Of a DNA stretch of 64,000 nt, positions 57,612-64,000 are shown piece by piece. The stretch comes from Lytechinus pictus. Its lineage: Eukaryota > Echinodermata > Echinoidea > Temnopleuroida > Toxopneustidae. The notes beneath the pieces were generated by a model. It searched no databases. It was not told the DNA's origin and saw only the letters and a program-made list of their open reading frames with translations. Positions within the stretch are counted from its first letter, which is position 1. Each line of letters starts with the position of its first letter. Made by a program: the position numbers and the translations under genes. The stretch spans positions 17,730,917 through 17,794,916 of the forward strand of contig NC_087261.1 of assembly GCF_037042905.1 (NCBI RefSeq), written 5' to 3'.

Positions 57612-57960
57612 GGGTACTCCGGGCTGAAAATATATTTATCTAAATAAAAGAAGTAAAAATTCACAAAGCAAAAGGCTGAAAATTTCATCAAAATCGGAGA
57701 ATAATTTTGTTAAGTTCAGGAATATTTTGTGAAAATAGTTATATGCACGTCATCGTAAAAATTCATTAGTTGGGCTGATGATGTCACATTACCACTTTCC
57801 TTTTTTTTAATGTTATTTCATGAAATCATAATTGTTTCATTTTTTCATACATGTGTGAATAAAGTGTCTCCTCTATTATGAGATAAGTTCCAGCAATCAA
57901 TATCTAAGGCACTAAATCAGTTGTCAATCAAATTTTTTACGTTCTTGGTAGACAAAAATG
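57612..57960 (+). mobile_element. Partial MITE related to 46487-47090
   Basis: It shares AAAAATTCACAAAGCAAAAG, GAAAATTTCATCAAAATCGG and AAAATAGTTATATGCAC with the left half of 46487-47090 and with 43740-44160. The right half is lost. Confidence 0.5.
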
Positions 57961-58002
57961 ACGTACTACCCACACACTCCGTAATTCAAACAATATAATA
58001 GA

Positions 58003-59625
58003 CTGGTTTATTGCTATTTCGTCTACTTCCAATTTGTCCACTCAGCACATGGTATAATGTCATTTCGCCTACCATCCGTTGGTCCACTGTCCACATCGTG
58101 CAATTACCAGTTTGTCCAATAGCCAGTTGGTCTAATAACCATTCATTCTTTTATCATTTGGTCTAGTAGCCATATGGTCTAATTGCATTTTTTTGCCAAT
58201 TGGTCCAATAGCCACTTTTTCCATTTGCATTACATCTATTACCATTTAGTCCAATAGCCAACTGTCTAATAAATGACCACTTAGTCTACTTTCATTTCGT
58301 CTATGTTCCATTTGGTCTAACTGCAGTTGGTCCTCTGTCACTTAGTCTAAACCCATTTCGTCTAACAGTCATTTGGTTTAATCCTCAATAGGTCCAATTG
58401 CCATATCGGCCAATCATCATTTCGTCTACAATCATAAATAGTCTACTATACTGTACAGGCAGCCCTACGTGTTCAGTGCTTGTGTATTGCTGACTCGGCT
58501 CCTGTTGCTCTTGTGATTTGTGATTAATTTATACCTGTTGTTTGGTTAATCTTTTACATAATTTTACACTATTTTAAGCTCCATTATAATAATATTCTTA
58601 CGCAAGATAATGTATCTCATCGAACAAGCAATGCCAGCGCGAAGCAAGATCTAGCGAAAAAATTATGATATTGAAGAATTTATATTTTCCAGGACTTCCC
58701 CTCACGTTTTATTCACTTGTCTTCCTCGTCTTATTTTACCTATCCCCCCCCCCCCTGTTTTCCCATTTTTATCTCCTCTTTTTTTCAATTTTTTGTGCCG
58801 CCAGCCAATAGCTGTTATTGTTATTATTATTATATTACCATTCTTATTCATTACTATAATTATTCATTACTATTATCATTGTTATATGATGATGAAGACT
58901 TATGATTATAAGTTTAGGTGTGCACTTGTTTAAAAAAAGAAAGTAGGGTAAATTCCAAATCGAAGGACCCCATTTCAATTTTGTCCTTTTAAACCACTCC
59001 ATCCCCCCCCCCCTTTGTGTGCGATATGTGATAGAGAGGGAGAGGGAGAGAGATAGCGGGGTGGGGCTGTATCGCTGTACCGCATCATTCCATTCCTGAT
59101 AGTAGGCCTATAGTTATTATCATGATTTTTTTAATCAATTATTTTATCTTCAATAATTTCAAGGTATAATTAAGAAGTCATTTCGCCGCCCCCGCTCGGA
59201 TAACGCAATTTATTTGTATTAGATAAAATTGCTATTGGACTATTTGGCTATTTAACTAAATGACCATTGGAAGATTTAGGAATTGGATGAAATGGTTATT
59301 AGACGATTTGGTTATTCGACGAACACATTATTGAACCTAATGGGTGGTGGAAGAAATGATAATTAGACGAAATGGCAATTGGACGAGTTGATAAGAAGAC
59401 GATTTGGATATTTGACCAACTGATATTAGCCGACATGGCTAACCCTATGAACATTGGACGAACTGATTAATGGACGATTTGGCATTAGCCTAAATAGAAT
59501 TAGATGAAATGGTCGGTAGACGAAATGGGTATAGACGAACTGATGATTAGACGAATGGCCATTGGACGAAATGGGTGAGTGGACGGAATGGCAGTAGACG
59601 AATTGGCAGTTTACCAATAAACCTA
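58003..59625. mobile_element. 1.6 kb mirror element of TTCGTCTAATNNCCA repeats
   Basis: From 58005 to about 58445, units of 16-20 bases read CATTTGGTCTAATAGCCA / TTTCGTCTACT. From 59225 to 59620 the same units appear inverted (ATTGGACGAAATGGC, AGTAGACGAATTGGCAG). The outer ends GGTTTATTGCTATTTCGTCT and its inverted partner near 59600-59625 bound the element. The core 58450-59220 is unrelated sequence with a C/T-rich stretch. Frames such as 59716-59426 are repeat translations. Confidence 0.75.
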
Positions 59626-59719
59626 ACCCCCAAAACAGACTTTGCACGAAAGAGCAGCCTTTATCTTGCCATATTTGATTTAAATTCATCGGCAGAACAT
59701 ATTCGCACTTAACCAAATC

Positions 59720-59980
59720 TTAATTTATTTGAATCTGAAATGGAAAAGTCCTGAAATCTTGATTATCCTTCAGTTTTTTTAACCTTACTTTTCTGTTTTG
59801 ATTTTGTGTCGGTTTTGTTTCATCACCGCCCTTTGGATTTTGTATAGGTTTTCTTTTGCCTAGTTTACTTTGTTATGGTTTATTAGCATTGTTTGTATAT
59901 TGCAATGCCTTTCTAAAAAATAGTTGATCGAGGGCTTTCTGCCCTGTTTAAATGAAATAAATCAAATCAAATTAAAGTAT
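59720..59980 (+). mobile_element. Probable LINE 3' tail
   Basis: GAGGGCTTTCTGCCC forms a small GGGC/GCCC hairpin followed by TGTTTAAATGAAATAAATC and a (TCAAA)n end at about 59965-59975. A hairpin plus short repeat tail is typical of CR1/L2-type 3' ends. The upstream border is uncertain and no coding part was recognised. Confidence 0.5.
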
Positions 59981-60098
59981 TAGACATGACGAAAAGGCGA
60001 TCAGGCTAGATATTTTAACCAGCGTATGTATAATCTATTCCTGCCCCGGATTCCTGCCCACTAAATACGTTGCATGGATTTCCACTTTCACCTGACAG

Positions 60099-60305
60099 TA
60101 TCCTGGCACACCACCGGATTGGTATCAGTGTAGAGGTGTATTTATGGACGGGTTCGTACTGTATAGGTACGTCACTGCAACGAATCCCCTCTCTGCCCCA
60201 CCCATCATCACCATCCCTGATGCGATTTCAACTTCAATTGTGACCACCATAGAAAGACATCACACGGTGGCGTTCATGGGAGATAAAGAAGGAAGCCTAC
60301 ATAAG
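60099..60305 (+). CDS. Plexin-like gene 2, second coding exon (sema domain)
   Basis: This 69-codon exon is phase 0 at both ends. It follows CACTTTCACCTGACAG and reads YPGTPPDWYQCRGVFM, ISTSIVTTIERHHTVAFMGD and KEGSLHK. The 'T-V-----hTVAFmGd--GsLhK' strand is the plexin sema blade '-vt---ynHTVAFiGT-dGhLkK'. The donor is AAG|GTTCGT, the same non-consensus hexamer as at 868 in gene 1. Reading past it hits a stop within four codons. Confidence 0.92.
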
Positions 60306-61005
60306 GTTCGTTCACCTTGATCCCGCCCTCCCCCTTCCCTTCCACGCACATCCAAACATTTTACACACACCAACATGCTCACTTACAAGGCCCATTTTTA
60401 GGAACAGTCTGATGAATATTTAGAGAATAGTATCTTATATTAGACTCCCTATAGCGACCATTTTAACAGATGTTGTCCAAGATAACAACAGAAAGGATTT
60501 GTTTCTTATTCAGTTATCTAAGTTCCTTATTTTATTCTGATCCGTTGTTATTTAGGTTGGTTTGAGAATGAAAAAAATAGCACTTTTTTGTTAAAGTTGT
60601 TTTTCCCCTCCACATTACCAACGCTGTGGCGTATACAATTTAGTCAGGCTATATAATTCTCGAAAATAAATTGTCTAACGATTTATTAAACGTTTTGAAT
60701 AAATTTATCCAGCATCCTGTGTAAACAATATACATTGCAACAACAAGTTAGGTAGATAATTCATGACACAACGGTTTTAAACATATCATGTGGAAGTTCT
60801 TGTGAAGCCTCTTTTCCGTAAATAAACTAGGGCCAACACCCGGCTCCACATCTTGGTTTTGCGGCCGTCTTTTTTCTTCCTAGTTTGGCCGTTATCAAGA
60901 TGCTCTATAAACCTCCATATATTTGATAATTATATGAATTTCAACGTAGTCCTGATATATTCGATATGTTAAAAGGCCGACTATCACTTGTGTTTTTCAA
61001 AATAG
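60306..61005 (+). other. Plexin gene 2 intron
   Basis: From donor GTTCGT to acceptor TGTTTTTCAAAATAG. Nothing recognisable inside. Confidence 0.8.
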
Positions 61006-61143
61006 CTGAACATAGTGAACAGTTCATTTGGATACGTATATGAGGATGTCTTTCTTGGAGGTGGATCTGTCTTACAGGATATGTTCCTTGATGAAACAAA
61101 CGGGCAACTTACACTCGCTACTAGTTCAGACCGAGACTCACAG
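61006..61143 (+). CDS. Plexin-like gene 2, third coding exon (last sema blade)
   Basis: This 46-codon exon is phase 0 at both ends. It reads LNIVNSSFGYVYEDVFLGGG, SVLQDMFLDETNGQLTLATS and SDRDSQ before GTGAGA. It corresponds to the plexin stretch 'v-ls----yvYe-v-v--g-pVl-DMaf---g--Ly-m-e', which closes the beta-propeller. Acceptor TTTTTCAAAATAG. Confidence 0.93.
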
Positions 61144-61522
61144 GTGAGAATTTTCTTACACAAGCTTTATTTGTAATAAATGGAAATACATTATTACCAA
61201 ATGATATACCTATTAAAGACATGTGGTAAAATGAAATCTAGTATTAAACTGCACTAAGAATGTAACTGTATGCATGAGGAAAAGTACAATTACGTTATAG
61301 ATTTTAGTTGGGGCAAGTGATATTCTTTGTTCCCTAGTACTTTGAAATGAACATTGTGATACGAAGACTGAAATCGCGTGTTAAGAGTCAACAGCATCTT
61401 TGAAATACATACTTTTAATTTCATCATAAGTTGTGTAATGAGTCCTTATTGTAATTTATGAAGAAAAGAAGACCCCAATATGTTTTTAATAAATGGTTTC
61501 CCTCTTTTACAATAATGTGAAG
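61144..61522 (+). other. Plexin gene 2 intron
   Basis: From donor GTGAGA to acceptor ATGTGAAG. The acceptor has a C/T-rich stretch further upstream (61497-61509). No repeat recognised. Confidence 0.75.
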
Positions 61523-61644
61523 AATCGGGTTGTTACAATCGATATAGTCAACTGTGAACAGTACCAGACCTGCGAGGAGTGTATTGGTGTGGATGGTGGA
61601 AATGATGGAGATCCTTACTGTGGATGGTGTACACTTGAGGCAAG
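61523..61644 (+). CDS. Plexin-like gene 2, fourth coding exon (PSI domain, first half)
   Basis: It reads NRVVTIDIVNCEQYQTCEEC, IGVDGGNDGDPYCGWCTLEA-R. This is the junction 'V-kvpve-C' plus PSI core 'C-qy-tC-eCl----dPyCGWC-l', with five of the expected cysteines. The inserted Asn-Asp-Gly before DPYCGWC makes the loop slightly longer than usual. The last Arg codon is split AG|G at a GTAAGT donor and is completed by the first base at 63586. Confidence 0.94.
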
Positions 61645-61671
61645 GTAAGTTTGTAGTATATTTAATTCCCC

Positions 61672-61800
61672 CCCCCTAAAAAAAAAGATAAATAAATAAA
61701 TGAATAAAATCAAAGTAAAAATTGATGAATAGAATGAATAAATAAATAAATAAATTAATTAATAAATGAATAAAAAAAGAATAAAAAATAAGAATATAAC
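61672..61800 (+). repeat. AAATAAATGAATA-type AT-rich microsatellite
   Basis: Low-complexity (TAAA)n / (TGAA)n sequence early in the intron after the PSI exon. Confidence 0.8.
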
Positions 61801-61919
61801 AAGACATAATAATGAAAATATTAACAGTAATTACTGACATGACCAATCCTTTAACTTGCATAAAATGCATACCACCCTTTTCCGATTATTATTAGTTTCG
61901 TAATTCACTTTCACCTATA

Positions 61920-63563
61920 CACAACAAAAATGTAAGTCCCCCTTAAACAAACATCCATAATTTCCGAACCACTGGGAGTTTTTAATACATTTTCACATTT
62001 TAAAAGCTACCCTCTGAGTGAATGTAACGGACGTATTTTATGTCATGCTACAGTGAGCACCGCCAGAAGGCAAAATTGACAATTTTTTAAAGTCACAAGC
62101 CAATTATCATGACTTTGATTCAATTTCATTGGAACTAATTCACATTCGCATCATGAAAAATCTTTAGAAGGCTTGTAAAAGGTACTTTCTAAAAGACGAT
62201 ACAACTTTGCTAAATTTCTCGATTGAAAAAACTTGCTGTAATTAGATTTTTTTTTTCAACAATATTCATAATTTAATGGTTCAATATGTATTTAATGAAA
62301 ACATAAAATACGATTTTCAAATATCATAGGCAAGTATTGTTTTATTTTGGGAACTGAAATTACACAATCATTATTTTTCTCTTCATGACCAATTAACAAG
62401 CTTCAATGATTCAAAGGAGATTAGCTCTTTTTTACGTTATTGGAAAAAAATTCAAGTGCTAACTATGGATATTTGTCACGAACCTTGCATAGTTCATCTG
62501 ATTTGATATTTTATGAAAATCCTAATGAAAATCCTTCAGTGAGCACACAATATTCTAAAAGTAAGCAAATAAGAACAAAATGAAGGCCCTGGCCCCATTC
62601 TATGCCGTATCGAATGATTATTTTAGTGTGGGCGCCTTATGGATAGTGTCACTCTGAAGCCATGTGTGAAGTTTAAAAAAAAATGTTGGCACAGGTAACA
62701 AAAACCGTCCATGAAACAAACCCTCATTTCACTTTTGTTAAAAATTTTGATGTCCTCTCTCATAGACATTGTGTACACTAGGGGTGCATATGTTTAGGAA
62801 TAGGTAACCCCTTATTCAATGTGGTTGAACTTTTTCTCAAAACTGTTTTTAGATATGTCATTTAAAGTAATGTTCATCAACCACTGGGAAAACTATGTGG
62901 GGTTATAAAGTAAATAATGGGGGCCAATTCAGTTTCAAATATGACTTGATTGCTTTTGTTTTTATCATCCATCATTTTTATCACCACACACTTTCCGAAC
63001 CTTTTACACTTTCATGGTTGAGCGAGCACACTTAAAAAGTTAGGAATTAACACTCTTAATATCGCATTTTTTGCATACTGTTCCTAACAATTTCTCAGGA
63101 TCAGTTGAATTTATGGATAAATCAGTGGTTGATCCAAAATTTGAAAATGGGGAGGGGGGCGAGAAATTGGGGAGGGGAGCCACTAACATTTATCAATTTA
63201 AATTTTTTTTTAAGCTACAGAGAATACTAACACAACCCACGATCCATGAATATTCGTTTACAAAATTTGGTGTGGAGTGGCTTAATGGTGGATATTAAAA
63301 CAGAATTAGCACCATAAAATGCATCAAAAACAACCTTCGTCCAACTTTGTATTTGCACAATCTGAAACACGACTCTTGTGACTTTCGAAAATTGTCATTT
63401 TTTAAAATTTAATCTTTGATTACTCATGCATGACTCAACCGATCAATCTCATTTTTGTCAGGAGTTGCTTAATGAGCGGAGAAAACCTCCTACGAAATAT
63501 TATATCAAAATGATTCCGTTGAAAAGTTACAGCATTTTGATTTAGGGGGACTTTTTTGTTGTG
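61920..63563 (-). mobile_element. TA-flanked TIR element, copy 2 (1.64 kb)
   Basis: It starts CACAACAAAAATGTAAGTCC and ends with the inverted GGGGGACTTTTTTGTTGTG, with TA at 61918-61919 and 63564-63565. Read on the minus strand it is colinear with 15134-17217, including TGTGCTCGCTCAACCATGAA (near 63015) and GTGCTCACTGTAGCATGA (near 62070). It lacks the 15482-15655 insertion. It fills most of the plexin intron before the 63586 exon. Confidence 0.8.
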
Positions 63564-63585
63564 TACATATCCTTTTTACTGCAAG

Positions 63586-63718
63586 GTGTACACGATACGA
63601 GGAATGTACTTTCCCTGATGAATCTACTCGGTGGCTGTCTTACAATGCAATCCAATGTGTATCCATCTCAGATGTTCAGCCCGACCATAGACTACCATAT
63701 CAAGTTACAGAACAAGAG
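63586..63718 (+). CDS. Plexin-like gene 2, fifth coding exon (PSI domain, second half)
   Basis: The first base completes the Arg codon. It reads CTRYEECTFPDESTRWLSYN, AIQCVSISDVQPDHRLPYQV, TEQE. It matches the end of the plexin PSI domain '-CsrrdeC------rW----lqCv-l-v-P----V'. The acceptor is CCTTTTTACTGCAAG. The proposed donor GAG|GTTTGT at 63719 leaves phase 0; a later GAG|GTAGAA at 63759 is possible. The frame stops at about 63800, so splicing before that is required. Confidence 0.82.
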
Positions 63719-64000
63719 GTTTGTGGTGTTCTTAGACAAGAAGTTTCTTTTATTAGAGGTAGAATTTGGTGGGTGATTTCAAGTTCGGCAATGGCCTTAT
63801 AGTTTCCTAGCCGGGGTAAGGCCTCTTCTTCATCAGAAATTGTCTGTATTTTATTTTTTTACAGGGACTTTACATAAAAAATGTCGGATTTTACATCGAA
63901 AATAACGTAAAACGAAAGGCCTGATTTAATTGTTGAAAATACTGCTAAATCATTAAATACTAATCATAAATACTACATACTGTATATATATATATACATA
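63719..64000 (+). other. Plexin gene 2 intron start (runs out of the window)
   Basis: Non-coding after the proposed donor. GGGTGATTTCAAGTTCGG at 63772 resembles the end of the 55428-55914 element, followed by a GCCGGGGTAAGGCCTCTTCT stretch, then AT-rich DNA ending in a TA microsatellite. Confidence 0.5.

Larger units (their letters stand above)
23371..60098 (+). other. First coding intron of plexin gene 2 (36.7 kb)
   Basis: It begins GTAAGT after ICKG and ends with the acceptor CACTTTCACCTGACAG before YPGTPPDWYQC. Both junctions are phase 0 and the protein reads on through the family pattern. No other cellular gene is seen inside. It is filled by the transposons, satellites and inverted repeats listed below, plus low-information AT-rich DNA. 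Confidence 0.88.

Noticed and set aside
58717..58905. 62-codon open frame after a C tract
   Set aside because: It reads C/T-rich and TTA-microsatellite DNA in the core of the 58003-59625 element, with no conserved features.

Overview
The window is animal genomic DNA. Split exons with GT/AG junctions and consistent phase, very long introns, non-LTR retrotransposon remnants and many families of terminal-inverted-repeat (TIR) elements point to a marine invertebrate, most likely an echinoderm or other non-vertebrate deuterostome. The organism is inferred from gene and repeat style only.

Two plexin-like genes lie head to tail on the + strand. Bases 767-6358 hold the last eight exons of an upstream plexin: the end of the Rho-GTPase-binding region and the second half of the split GAP domain, ending in a stop at 6356-6358. 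The intergenic region (6359-22297) holds no recognised gene. A second plexin starts at 22345 with a signal peptide and most of the sema domain in one exon (to 23370). After a first coding intron of 36,728 bases it continues with exons at 60099-60305, 61006-61143, 61523-61644 and 63586-about 63718, which finish the sema domain and cover the PSI domain. The gene runs out of the window.

Almost everything else is nested mobile and satellite DNA. Main blocks: a TA-flanked TIR element present twice in opposite orientation (15134-17217 and 61920-63563), the second ending 22 bases before a plexin 3' splice site; three arrays built on the hairpin core GCGAGCGCGAAGCGCGAGC (about 20.6-21.7, 28.4-30.3 and 44.2-45.5 kb); a very large inverted repeat (about 27.5-43.5 kb) whose two arms carry different later insertions, so one arm preserves the empty site of the other; a decayed PIF/Harbinger transposase (46022-47825) split by a small element; CAACGTTGG minisatellites that took in a 5'-truncated LINE, were duplicated in tandem (48.7-54.3 kb) and then split by a 2 kb TIR element; and a mirror-image TTCGTCTA element at 58.0-59.6 kb.

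The plexins are the only genes with a plausible cellular function. They are single-pass receptors for semaphorins, signalling through an intracellular GAP for Rap-type GTPases. All exon calls rest on reading frame, splice phase and remembered family motifs, with no database search.
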